From contig JADKKJ010000001.1 of NCBI GenBank assembly GCA_016720565.1, forward strand, positions 806,001-870,000: DNA of 64,000 bases, read 5' to 3'. Each line of letters starts with the position of its first letter. The first letter of the stretch is position 1. This document shows positions 1 to 8,515 of the stretch, piece after piece. The notes under the pieces were generated by a model, which was given only the letters and a program-made list of their open reading frames with translations, had not been told where the DNA came from and searched no databases. The position numbers and the translations under genes were made by a program. The DNA is from Chitinophagaceae bacterium (GTDB lineage Bacteria; Bacteroidota; Bacteroidia; Chitinophagales; Chitinophagaceae).

Positions 1-959
1 AGATTGCTGCTGAATACACTACTGCCATCAAACCGGTCGCTGGCCACAAAATACAGGTAATCGGTAGCCGGGGCATCCAATACAGCATCTATTGACTCAG
101 GGGATGGGGTACAGATCGGACCGGGTGGAAGGCCGCTATTCAGGTAAGTATTATAGGGGGAATTGACCTCAAGATGTTTATGAAGTATCCTTCTTAAACC
201 AAAGTCTTTCAATGCGTATTTAACGGTTGGATCTGCCTGTAATTTCATTCCGATACGAAGTCGGTTAAGGTAAGTACTTGCGATCTTGTACTTATCTTCC
301 TTCAGGTTGGTTTCCTCATCAACAATAGAGGCGATAGTGGTCACCTGTATGGGGTCATAGCCTATCTCTGTGCATTTCCTCATCCTTTCTTTGTTCCAGA
401 AGTTCTTATAGGCGGTATGAAATTGTTTGAATACCCTTGAAGGGCTGCTGTTCCAATTGGTCTCATAGGTGAGTGGCATAATTACGGCCATCACTGTATT
501 GGTATCGAGGTCATATTTCAGAAGTGAATCGGGGTTATTCAGGAAACGGATCATTTGAAGGGAGTCGAATTCGGTATCAAATTTTTTCCCCTTCCCAAAT
601 TTACCAGCGAAAGTTTCTCTGGTCCTTTCCCTTATTATCACCATTCGGACCGGTGACTGCGCTCCATTCCTGAGCATGCGCACCAGCCTGAAAATGCTCA
701 TGCCATTGGTTATTTTATATCTTCCGGGACGGGGCTTTTTAAAACCGAGGATATTTGATACGAGGTTGAACCCTCCTCCATGGATATAATGCTGGTCGTC
801 CAGGTTCTTCCTTAAACTGGCCATATCATCTCCTGTACGGATGTAGAGGTATTGCCCGTCAGTATCTCCCTTATAAACAGCGGGCCTGAAAAAATTATAG
901 GCAAAATAACCTGCCAGCAATACGATAAGAAGGAAACTGATCAGAAGGAATTTTCGCAT
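1..959 (-). CDS. mltG: Endolytic transglycosylase MltG (partial, C-terminus beyond window)
   Basis: Inner-membrane lytic transglycosylase that cleaves nascent peptidoglycan glycan strands and so sets their length. I translated the strand by hand from the ATG at 957-959; 319 codons are visible and the frame is still open at base 1. Residues 4-22 form one N-terminal membrane segment. The YceG/MltG core follows, with ASIVDEET at 210-217; Glu216 aligns with the catalytic glutamate of the family. LQADPTVKYAL lies at 240-250 and SPYNTYLNSGLPPGP at 267-281; both are strong family signatures. Only the last residues should be missing. It lies downstream of secG and the secG terminator, so it probably has its own promoter or depends on read-through. 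Confidence 0.93.
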   Translation of the reverse strand, partial: MRKFLLISFLLIVLLAGYFAYNFFRPAVYKGDTDGQYLYIRTGDDMASLRKNLDDQHYIHGGGFNLVSNILGFKKPRPGRYKITNGMSIFRLVRMLRNGAQSPVRMVIIRERTRETFAGKFGKGKKFDTEFDSLQMIRFLNNPDSLLKYDLDTNTVMAVIMPLTYETNWNSSPSRVFKQFHTAYKNFWNKERMRKCTEIGYDPIQVTTIASIVDEETNLKEDKYKIASTYLNRLRIGMKLQADPTVKYALKDFGLRRILHKHLEVNSPYNTYLNSGLPPGPICTPSPESIDAVLDAPATDYLYFVASDRFDGSSVFSSN

Positions 960-1010
960 GGAGTGGATCTGTTATTGCAATTTACACAAAGAATTCAGGG
1001 AATGGCCTAA

Positions 1011-1040
1011 ACAAAAAAAGCCCCGGATACCGGGGCTTAA
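1011..1040 (-). terminator. Rho-independent terminator after secG
   Basis: A perfect 9-bp inverted repeat (AAGCCCCGG / CCGGGGCTT, loop ATA) spans 1018-1038. On the minus strand it is followed by a run of seven T. It sits 16 bases after the secG stop codon and separates secG from mltG. Confidence 0.85.
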
Positions 1041-1055
1041 AATTATTTTTTGCTA

Positions 1056-1406
1056 TTACTTACCTGCAGGCGTAACGGGAACAGTAGGGGCAGGTGCTGT
1101 ATTATTAGGAACTGTTGGGATCGGCGCATTACGTGTCTCATTTGTCCTGTCTGGAACACCGGATCCAGCGCTTGGGCCGGTCTTTGAAATAAATACCACG
1201 GAAAAAAGGCTCAAAGCGGCAATAAGGCCGGCAAAGATCCAGGTTCCTTTTTCCAGTACATCAGTGGTTTGTTTTACACCCATGAACTGGTTGCTGAAAC
1301 CGGCAATATTTCCGGCCAATCCGCCACCTTTAGGGTTCTGAACCAATACGATAAGTCCAAGTGCCACAGAGCAGATAACGATCAGTATGATGAAAATGGT
1401 AGTCAT
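1056..1406 (-). CDS. secG: Preprotein translocase subunit SecG
   Basis: Small accessory subunit of the SecYEG channel in the inner membrane. The 116 residues have two hydrophobic segments (about 2-22 and 52-72). Between them lies the typical loop with VLVQNPKGGGLAG and a Gly/Phe-rich stretch ending in GVKQTTDVLEKGTW, which is diagnostic for SecG. The C-terminal tail after residue 77 is Pro/Thr/Asn-rich and low in complexity, as often in Bacteroidota. The start lies 4 bases after the stop of the TPR gene, so this is the last gene of the miaB-to-secG operon and a hairpin terminator follows directly. Confidence 0.93.
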   Translation of the reverse strand: MTTIFIILIVICSVALGLIVLVQNPKGGGLAGNIAGFSNQFMGVKQTTDVLEKGTWIFAGLIAALSLFSVVFISKTGPSAGSGVPDRTNETRNAPIPTVPNNTAPAPTVPVTPAGK

Positions 1407-1410
1407 GTTC

Positions 1411-2148
1411 TTATTTCTTTAATGCGTCGATTTTGGCTGCAAAATAAGCGCTTTTAGCGGGTTCGAGCAAACTTAATTTCTGGTATATATCAATGGCTTT
1501 GGAGTGATTTCCCTGTTTTTCCCAAACCTCCGCCATAGCCTCTGTTACCACCTGTTTCTCGCTCAGTGAGGTTTCCGCCAGTTCTTCCACTTTTTTTTCT
1601 GCCAGCGCGGGAACCTGGGTGCCGGCCTCAGAAGGGGGCGTTTTTCGAAGAGTTTTCAACCATTCGGTAAAACTCAGCAATTGCTGGCCAAACTTATCCT
1701 GTGGCTTCTCCTCTTCTTTGAGTTTGATACCCTGGGAAGCGAAATAATCCACCGTATGAAAGGGTTCAAATAAAAGCTCTTCCTTGGATGAAGACAGGGG
1801 CATGGGTTCCAGTCCAATGGTCTTTACTTCCAGCGCGGGAATTGTTTCAATAGGCTCAGGTTCATTTTCCTGGTTGGTAACGATCTCAGCCATTTCAATC
1901 GCTGCATTCCCTTTATCTTCCAAAATTGTCTCCACCCATAAAGGATTATGGAAAAAACTATAGGTCCGTTTCAGGTGCTCGGTATATTCCTCACTGTTCT
2001 CGGATTGCAATTTTTTTGTCAGTAATAATTGGGCCGCGCCAAAATAGGGGAAACGGCTGGCATAGTCACGCAGTTCACCGAGGCTGCACTGCTCAAGCGT
2101 ATCTTTTTGCAATAATGTTCTTACTAATTGGTCGATCCTCGCATTCAT
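1411..2148 (-). CDS. TPR-containing protein of unknown function
   Basis: A 245-residue protein without a clear signal peptide. The C-terminus (about 200-243) reads as one tetratricopeptide-like helix pair (AEVWEKQGNHSKAIDIYQKL, then LEPAKSAYFAAKIDAL). The middle (about 85-195) is acidic, rich in Glu/Pro/Lys and probably disordered. The N-terminus has a short helical region with DYASRFPYFGAAQLLL. It lies between lptE and secG with gaps of 20 and 4 bases, which suggests a role in envelope biogenesis or secretion. That role is inference from position only. No catalytic motif is visible. Confidence 0.75.
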   Translation of the reverse strand: MNARIDQLVRTLLQKDTLEQCSLGELRDYASRFPYFGAAQLLLTKKLQSENSEEYTEHLKRTYSFFHNPLWVETILEDKGNAAIEMAEIVTNQENEPEPIETIPALEVKTIGLEPMPLSSSKEELLFEPFHTVDYFASQGIKLKEEEKPQDKFGQQLLSFTEWLKTLRKTPPSEAGTQVPALAEKKVEELAETSLSEKQVVTEAMAEVWEKQGNHSKAIDIYQKLSLLEPAKSAYFAAKIDALKK

Positions 2149-2168
2149 AATTACAATATAGTCGGATA

Positions 2169-2744
2169 TTACCAGTTGGAGAATAACCGGTTGAAAATTT
2201 CATCCGTTAGTGTCCTGATCATCTCATCGCCTAACTGGTTCTCGGCCTGCTGAAATGAAAGATCCCCCTTAAATTCAAAGTTCCTCGTCACATCGTATTC
2301 TGTGGTCTTGTCAGCCTTGTGGTCATTAAGAATGATATGTACACTCACCGTAAGACGGTTATTTACCACCTGCTGGTTGGAGATCGCCGAAGTGGAGAAA
2401 CTATAATCAGTGATCGTGCCGGAGATCTCCCAATCTACATTGTCATTATTGGTCTGTGTTAGCCGGGTCTGCGATATGATCTTCTGTCTTAATTTATCAG
2501 ATAACCTTGGACTTAACTGGGGATTGATATAACGAGCCTTGTTCTCTATGTAAAGCACTTTTACCGTCTTAATGCTGTCGGGAACAGTTGCTTCATTAAA
2601 TTTATATACACCGCAACCACTGGTACCTGTCCATACAAAAACGAGCACAATCATACCCAGCAGCAGGGAAAAAACGACCTGTTTCCCGCTGAATACGGTA
2701 TTTTTTTTTATACGTAGATCCTTAAGATTATTCTTCAATATCAT
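2169..2744 (-). CDS. lptE: LPS-assembly lipoprotein LptE
   Basis: Outer-membrane lipoprotein that plugs the LptD barrel during lipopolysaccharide insertion. It has 191 residues with an unusually long basic N-terminus, a hydrophobic segment at 23-40 and a lipobox-like TSGC ending at Cys44. GVYKFNEATVPDSIKTVKV follows, the standard opening of Bacteroidota LptE, then alternating beta strands and an amphipathic C-terminal helix. Its first 17 bases overlap the end of the sigma-54 activator gene, which indicates translational coupling. A start further downstream (near Met31) would shorten the pre-lipobox region but keep the lipobox. Confidence 0.85.
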   Translation of the reverse strand: MILKNNLKDLRIKKNTVFSGKQVVFSLLLGMIVLVFVWTGTSGCGVYKFNEATVPDSIKTVKVLYIENKARYINPQLSPRLSDKLRQKIISQTRLTQTNNDNVDWEISGTITDYSFSTSAISNQQVVNNRLTVSVHIILNDHKADKTTEYDVTRNFEFKGDLSFQQAENQLGDEMIRTLTDEIFNRLFSNW

Positions 2745-3990
2745 ATTCCTTTAGCTTGCGGTATAACGTTCTTTCGCTGATGCCCAGGTCCATAGCGGCA
2801 TCTTTTCTTTTGCTTTTGTGTTTTTTAAGCGCCTTAATGATCAGTTCTTTTTCCTTATCCATGATGTTAAGGCTTTCTTCCACTTCTACATGATCGTGAA
2901 TTTCGTTATTCATGATCACCGGCTGGCCGGCAGGTAACTGCGTTTGCACCCTCATTGGACTGAGGTTATTATTCTCTGTGCCATTTCCATTTTTCAGCCG
3001 GTAATTCTCCGTTTCCTGCAATTCATTCATAAAACCAGGATGCTGTGCCGCCAGGCTTGGATTCTGAAGGATCTCCACAAACATCTTCTTAAGTTCGGTC
3101 ACATCCTTTTTCATATCGAAAAATAATTTGTAAAGGATCTCCCTTTCATTGGTGAATTCAGGGCCAGGTACCGATTTATGTCCTGCCAGTACAGGCATCC
3201 TGTTACTGGAATAGGGCTGCAGGTATTTCTTAAGTTCTTTCGCTGTGATCAGTTTATCGGGAGCAAGTACCGAGATCTGTTCTGCAATATTCTTAAGTTC
3301 CCGTACATTTCCTGCCCATGGATAATTTATTAAGAGTTGTTTAGCTTCTTCATCCAGGTGAACAGGGGCTGTTTTGTATTTGTTGGCGAAATCGGCTGCG
3401 AATTTCCGGAACAGCAAATGTATATCCTCCGGACGGTCGTGCAGGGCCGGCACGCGTATGGGCACTGTACTTAACCGGTAATACAGGTCTTCCCTGAACC
3501 TTCCGGTCTCTACTAATTGTAAAAGGTCTTTATTAGTGGCAGCTATTACCCGTACATCTGTTTTCTGTACCTTGGATGAGCCCACACGGATATATTCACC
3601 GGTCTCTAATACGCGAAGTAACCTGGCCTGTGTGCCTAATGGAAGTTCACCGATCTCATCCAGGAAAATGGTACCGCTGTTCACTGTTTCGAAATATCCT
3701 TTTCTTGCTTCAGCGGCCCCGGTAAAAGACCCCTTCTCATGACCAAATAATTCTGAATCAATGGTTCCCTCCGGAATGGCTCCGCAGTTAACGGCAATAA
3801 ATGGATTATGTTTCCTGGAGGATAAGGCGTGAATGATTGAAGAGAATACTTCTTTGCCCACACCGCTTTCTCCATTGATCAAAACGGTTAGGTCGGTACT
3901 GGCCACCTGTACTGCTACCTGCAGTGCATAATTCAGCGCAGGCGAATTGCCTATGATGCCAAACCGGTTCTTAATACTTTGAATGTCCAT
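2728..3990 (-). CDS. Sigma-54-dependent transcriptional activator without sensor domain
   Basis: AAA+ enhancer-binding protein that remodels sigma-54 RNA polymerase. The 420 residues begin almost directly with the AAA+ domain: Walker A GESGVGKE near residue 40, the sigma-54 contact loop as GSFTGA, and Walker B GTIFLDEIGEL. Arginine-finger and sensor regions run to about 240. A poorly conserved linker (about 255-370) leads to a Fis-type helix-turn-helix at the C-terminus (ALKKHKSKRKDAAMDLGISE). No receiver, PAS or GAF domain precedes the ATPase, so activity is probably controlled by expression or a partner protein. It is the second gene of the miaB operon, 12 bases after miaB, and overlaps lptE by 17 bases. 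Confidence 0.9.
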   Translation of the reverse strand: MDIQSIKNRFGIIGNSPALNYALQVAVQVASTDLTVLINGESGVGKEVFSSIIHALSSRKHNPFIAVNCGAIPEGTIDSELFGHEKGSFTGAAEARKGYFETVNSGTIFLDEIGELPLGTQARLLRVLETGEYIRVGSSKVQKTDVRVIAATNKDLLQLVETGRFREDLYYRLSTVPIRVPALHDRPEDIHLLFRKFAADFANKYKTAPVHLDEEAKQLLINYPWAGNVRELKNIAEQISVLAPDKLITAKELKKYLQPYSSNRMPVLAGHKSVPGPEFTNEREILYKLFFDMKKDVTELKKMFVEILQNPSLAAQHPGFMNELQETENYRLKNGNGTENNNLSPMRVQTQLPAGQPVIMNNEIHDHVEVEESLNIMDKEKELIIKALKKHKSKRKDAAMDLGISERTLYRKLKEYDIEE

Positions 3991-4002
3991 TTTTCTTTTT
4001 TA

Positions 4003-5421
4003 TTACTTCACAATATGTCCCAGCAAAGTTCCCTGTGTACACTCGGAGATCTTTACAGTTACATAATCACCTTTTTTCAGGTCATGGTCCAGTTTTGGAA
4101 ACACCACCACTTTATTTCTTGAGTTCCTTCCCTTCCAATCCTTATCAGTTTTACGGCTGTCACCTTCGATCAATACTTCGCAGGTGGTTCCAATATCTTT
4201 CAGGTTGCTTTCAAAGGATAGGCGGTTCTGTACCTGTACGATCTCCGCCAGCCTTCTCTTCTTTACTTCTTCGGGCACATCATCTTTAAAACGACGCTGG
4301 GCAAGTGTTCCAGGTCTTTCGCTGTAAAAGAACATGTAGCTGTAATCGTATTTGCTGAATTCCATTATCTCCAGCGTCTGCTGGTGATCTTCCTCTGTTT
4401 CTGTACAGAATCCGGCAATGATATCAGCGCTGATCCCACAATCCGGAAGGATCTTCCATATGGATTCCACCCTGGCTTTATACCATTCACGGGTATAGGT
4501 TCTGTTCATTAGTTGCAATACCCGGTTGGAGCCGCTTTGCACCGGTAAATGGATATACTTACAGATGTTATGATGCGCCGCCATAACATACAGCACCTCA
4601 TCTGTTATATCCTTAGGATGGGAAGTAGAAAATCTCACTCTTAAAAGAGGAGAGATGCCTGCCACTGTATTCAGCAGTTGAGCAAAGTTCACGGCGTTAT
4701 TCCCTTCATCGGTATAATAATAGCTATCTACATTCTGGCCCAGGAGCGTGACCTCGCGAAATCCTTTTTCAAAAAGGTCGCGGCATTCGCTCACAATAGA
4801 ATTCATATCACGGCTTCTTTCTCTTCCCCTTGTAAAAGGAACCACACAGAACGAACACATATTATTGCAGCCGCGCATAATGGAAACGTAGGCGCTTACC
4901 CCATTGCTGTCTAATCGTACCGGGGAGATATCGGCATAGGTCTCATCGCGGCTCAGCAATACATTCACGGCTTTTTGTCCGGTCTCTGCTTCCATTATTA
5001 AACCAGGCAGGGCGCGATAGGCATCCGGACCTACCACCATATCCACCAGTTTCTCTTCTTCCAGCAGCTGGGCCTTCAACCTTTCCGCCATACATCCTAA
5101 AACTCCCACCAGCACGCCTTTTTTATTTCTTTTCAGTTTCCTGAATTCAGTAAGCCTTTTTCGAACGGTCAGTTCCGCCTTCTCCCGTATCGAACAGGTA
5201 TTGATCAGGATAAGGTCCGCTTCTTCCAGGTTCCTGGTAGCGCCAAAACCTTCCTGGTTAAGAATGGAGGCTACGATCTCGCTATCGGCGAAATTCATCT
5301 GGCAACCATAACTTTCAATATAAAATCTCTTCTGGTATTGATTCGGGTCCAGCTGAAATGGCGCATAGGCCTCTCCCTGCCTCGACTCATCCTGTACCTT
5401 ATCATTCACTAGATCCAGCAT
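4003..5421 (-). CDS. miaB: tRNA-2-methylthio-N6-dimethylallyladenosine synthase
   Basis: Radical-SAM methylthiotransferase that adds the 2-methylthio group to i6A37 of tRNAs reading UNN codons. The N-terminal UPF0004 domain carries cysteines in YGCQMNFADSE, NTCSIREKA and LGCMAERL, which bind one cluster. The radical-SAM motif CNNMCSFC, followed by VVPFTRGRERSR, binds the other. A TRAM domain ends the protein. The longer reading frame opens at 5472; I prefer the internal ATG at 5421 because the extra 17 residues are not family-like. It heads the operon running through the sigma-54 activator, lptE, TPR gene and secG. Confidence 0.95.
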   Translation of the reverse strand: MLDLVNDKVQDESRQGEAYAPFQLDPNQYQKRFYIESYGCQMNFADSEIVASILNQEGFGATRNLEEADLILINTCSIREKAELTVRKRLTEFRKLKRNKKGVLVGVLGCMAERLKAQLLEEEKLVDMVVGPDAYRALPGLIMEAETGQKAVNVLLSRDETYADISPVRLDSNGVSAYVSIMRGCNNMCSFCVVPFTRGRERSRDMNSIVSECRDLFEKGFREVTLLGQNVDSYYYTDEGNNAVNFAQLLNTVAGISPLLRVRFSTSHPKDITDEVLYVMAAHHNICKYIHLPVQSGSNRVLQLMNRTYTREWYKARVESIWKILPDCGISADIIAGFCTETEEDHQQTLEIMEFSKYDYSYMFFYSERPGTLAQRRFKDDVPEEVKKRRLAEIVQVQNRLSFESNLKDIGTTCEVLIEGDSRKTDKDWKGRNSRNKVVVFPKLDHDLKKGDYVTVKISECTQGTLLGHIVK

Positions 5422-5594
5422 ACGTAAACTCTTATTCTGTTTTATAAGATTGGGAGGACAAATATAAAACAAAACAGGGGTATTTGCGACAGGTTGTCAG
5501 TTCTTTTATGTCAACACATATTTCTAATTTCCATTCATCCAATTAGTTACGTTTATAAGCAAGCAAAACTTAACTTTATCGTCCAAACTACGTA

Positions 5595-7997
5595 TTGAAA
5601 AATTCTTTAGTCTTTTTACTGTTTTTTGGCCTGATGCAAACAGCGTTTTCACAGGCTAAGGACCCAGGAGTGATCACCGGCACAGTGCTCGACGAGTCGA
5701 AGAAAGCAGTGGTGGGGGCCTCTGTGGACCTGATGCTGATGAATGACAGTACACGGAAAATTTCCGGCAGCTCTGACCAGGACGGATCATTCACCCTCAC
5801 AAATATTCCTTTCGGCCTTTATCGCCTTCGGTTAAGTTATGTAGGCCTGCAAACCCTTTACCTGGATTCCATTTCATTCAGGACTGAACGTTTTGATTTC
5901 AATCTGAATGATCTGCTGATGAAATCGAAGCAAAGCGAGCAACTGGATGAAGTGATCGTCTATGCGGAAAAACCGCTGATTCAATCCAAGGATGGGAATA
6001 TTACTTTTAATGCAGGAGAATCTGCGCTTGCAGCAGGAAGCAATGCCAGTGATCTGCTGAATAATGTTCCGCTGGTAGCCAAAAATTCGGATGGTAAAAT
6101 AACAGTCAGGGGAAAAGAACCAAAGATCCTCATAGATGATAAACCAGTAGAGCTGAACCTGCAGCAATTACAGGACCTGCTGGAATCCATGCCCGGCTCA
6201 TCCATTGAAAAGATCGAAGTGATGACCAACCCTCCGCCACAGTATGCCAATGAGCAGGGAGGAGTGATCAATATCGTGACAAAAAAAGGAAAAGTGGGGA
6301 AAAGCGGCAGGATCAATATCTCCGGCGGAACAAGAGGGGAGGCCAGCATCAACGGAAGTTTCAATTACCGGAAGAAAGGCCTGGCTATTACGATAACAGG
6401 CGGTGCCGGTTTGAACCGGTTGAAAGGAAATGGGTATTCTACCAGGCAAAATATTTACACCGACTCCTCTAACTATTTCAATACTACCAATGATTTCCTG
6501 AACAGGAACACCAGGCCGAATTTCCGTTTTAATATGGATCTTGACCTGAATAAGAACAATATCCTGAATTTCGTCGCATCCTATAACCAGAACGACTATA
6601 ATAATTCCAGCAGTACCCGCTATACCAATATCAACAGGAATGGTCAACTCTGGAAATACAGTTCGCGTGATATAACCTCCACCGGGCATACCTATAGCCC
6701 TTCTTTAAGCCTGACCTATACCTGGAAGGGAAGACCTGGCGAGACCCTGCGATTCATCAGCAGTTATAATTTTTCCGCCAATGGCGGCGACCGGGATTTT
6801 TTCCAGCAATATTATGACCCCCTGTTGAACCCCACTACTGATTCCGTTCAGGAGCAGCTGACGGATAACAGGACCAACGGGCAAAACATTCAATTGAATT
6901 ATGACCGCCTCCTGGTAAAATCAAAGACCAATCTTTCATTCGGTTCCGGATATAATCGAAGCAATAACCATGTGAATGTTGACGCCAGTTATAAAAAGAA
7001 ACCGGAAGGCAATATGCTGCCATTGGATCTTCTGAGCAATGATTTCTGGTTTCACCAAACAGTGAATAATTACCGGGCCTCCCTGAGGCAATTGCTCGGT
7101 GTGCAGTTCAGCGTTACTGTCGGTCTGAATGCGGAACATACCATGATCTGGTTTGAATTGCTGAAAGATAACCGCGATGTAAAGAATAATTACTGGACCC
7201 TGCTTCCATTCTTTAATTTAAACAAGACCTGGAAAGAAAAACTGAGTATCACGATGGCCTATAAGCGCAGCATACGCCGGCCGGGAATAAATGAACTGAA
7301 TCCTACCATTGATTTTTCCGATCCGTACAATATTCGCTTTGGAAATGAGAAACTGACAGCCTCTACCGCCCATAATTTTGACCTTGTCTTTGCAAGGAAC
7401 AAATCAAAATATTTCCTGAACCTGGGAATGGGCTTTAATAAAGTGGAAGATATATTCAGCCAGGTACGTACGCTCTTACCTGATGGCAAGACACAGATCA
7501 CCTGGGAAAATATCAGCGGAAGGAAAGAATATGAGATCAGTAGCTGGAATGGATTTACCATTTCAAAGAAAATAAAGTTGAACTGGAGCACCAGTTATAC
7601 CTATAATGAATACAGCGCATTCGACAGAAGTGTTAGGAAATTCCGGAACGGTGGTTCATTCACTTCCAATGTCAATTCTATTTTTACACCCACTGATCTC
7701 TGGAACATTACCGGCAGCATCAACTTCAACCGTTTTGCCAATCCCCAGGGTTATGCCCGCTGGACCAGCAGTATGAACCTTGGCGTGCAAAGAAAGTTCT
7801 TCCATAAAAAGTTAACGGTAACGGTGAACAGTATTGATCCATTTGTGCAGCAGCAGAATCGCAACTTCACCTATGGCACAAATTTTACGGCGGAAAGTTA
7901 CAGTACCACAAGGACCAGGAATTACCGCCTCAGTGTTGCCTATAATTTCAACAAAACAGCAAAGAAGCCATTATTGAAAACAGTCAGGCCGAAATGA
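5595..7997 (+). CDS. Outer-membrane beta-barrel protein with carboxypeptidase-regulatory N-domain
   Basis: An 800-residue TonB-receptor-like barrel. A signal peptide ends near FSQA (residues 1-21). A CarboxypepD_reg-like Ig fold (about 25-110) follows, then a plug-like region with VRGKEPKILIDDKPVEL and NPPPQYANEQGGVINIVTKK, and a long barrel of the outer-membrane beta-barrel 3 type to the end. It is shorter than SusC proteins and has no SusD-like partner next door, so the substrate is unknown. The start is TTG at 5595: an in-frame stop lies at 5571 and no ATG or GTG lies between, while TTG opens directly onto the signal peptide. The last 14 bases overlap the convergent gene that ends at 7984. 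Confidence 0.85.
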   Translation: MKNSLVFLLFFGLMQTAFSQAKDPGVITGTVLDESKKAVVGASVDLMLMNDSTRKISGSSDQDGSFTLTNIPFGLYRLRLSYVGLQTLYLDSISFRTERFDFNLNDLLMKSKQSEQLDEVIVYAEKPLIQSKDGNITFNAGESALAAGSNASDLLNNVPLVAKNSDGKITVRGKEPKILIDDKPVELNLQQLQDLLESMPGSSIEKIEVMTNPPPQYANEQGGVINIVTKKGKVGKSGRINISGGTRGEASINGSFNYRKKGLAITITGGAGLNRLKGNGYSTRQNIYTDSSNYFNTTNDFLNRNTRPNFRFNMDLDLNKNNILNFVASYNQNDYNNSSSTRYTNINRNGQLWKYSSRDITSTGHTYSPSLSLTYTWKGRPGETLRFISSYNFSANGGDRDFFQQYYDPLLNPTTDSVQEQLTDNRTNGQNIQLNYDRLLVKSKTNLSFGSGYNRSNNHVNVDASYKKKPEGNMLPLDLLSNDFWFHQTVNNYRASLRQLLGVQFSVTVGLNAEHTMIWFELLKDNRDVKNNYWTLLPFFNLNKTWKEKLSITMAYKRSIRRPGINELNPTIDFSDPYNIRFGNEKLTASTAHNFDLVFARNKSKYFLNLGMGFNKVEDIFSQVRTLLPDGKTQITWENISGRKEYEISSWNGFTISKKIKLNWSTSYTYNEYSAFDRSVRKFRNGGSFTSNVNSIFTPTDLWNITGSINFNRFANPQGYARWTSSMNLGVQRKFFHKKLTVTVNSIDPFVQQQNRNFTYGTNFTAESYSTTRTRNYRLSVAYNFNKTAKKPLLKTVRPK

Positions 7998-8499
7998 TCT
8001 CCGAGAACCTGCCGGCCAGCCAGCTTTCAGAAACGGGTATCAGCCATTTTTCTTCCAGCTCTTTTTTTGTGGAGACCAGGTTATTGAAGTATAAACTGTC
8101 CGGTCTAAGGAATCCTTTTCCCAAGGCGTAAGGCACCTGCGCCATTGGCAATAATTGCACTTTATCGTTGATAAGGAATGCCAGGGTCTGTCGGTCGAAC
8201 ATATTCACCCCGTATTTTTTCTCTATTTCCTTTACCATCCTTACTGAGCTATCGGTACTGCAACCACCTACGGTAGTGGAGGTCTCGTCTGCAATGAATA
8301 CGATGAATTGGCCGAAAAAAAGATGAAGTTCATTTTTAACATCTGCGCCATGCGACTTCCATTGGCCTTGGAATTGCTGCAAAACGCCTTCAATTTCCAG
8401 CGCTTCAGAAAGGCTGAACAGGCGGCTGCTTTGATAGATCCAGACACGGGAGGAAGGATGAAAACCGGGGTCGAGCAGGTGTTTATATTCCAAATTCAT
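7984..8499 (-). CDS. Conserved 171-residue protein often mislabelled 'ABC transporter ATPase'
   Basis: This matches a Bacteroidota protein family that many annotations call ABC transporter ATPase. I see no Walker A, ABC signature or Walker B motif, so that label is not supported. Visible conserved-looking pieces are SRVWIYQSSRLFS, LHLFFGQFIVFIADE followed by VGGCSTDSSVR, and a C-terminal WLIPVSESWLAGRF. There is no signal peptide or membrane segment. It starts 16 bases after the CCG-domain Fe-S gene and is probably cotranscribed with it. From memory the same order occurs in other Bacteroidota, which would tie it to that redox module. Function unknown. Confidence 0.8.
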   Translation of the reverse strand: MNLEYKHLLDPGFHPSSRVWIYQSSRLFSLSEALEIEGVLQQFQGQWKSHGADVKNELHLFFGQFIVFIADETSTTVGGCSTDSSVRMVKEIEKKYGVNMFDRQTLAFLINDKVQLLPMAQVPYALGKGFLRPDSLYFNNLVSTKKELEEKWLIPVSESWLAGRFSEIISA

Positions 8500-8515
8500 A
8501 GGACAAAGGTAAAGA

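Noticed and set aside
958..1341. Plus-strand frame (127 codons) across the mltG-secG boundary
   Set aside because: It runs through the terminator and antisense to secG, so it is not a gene.
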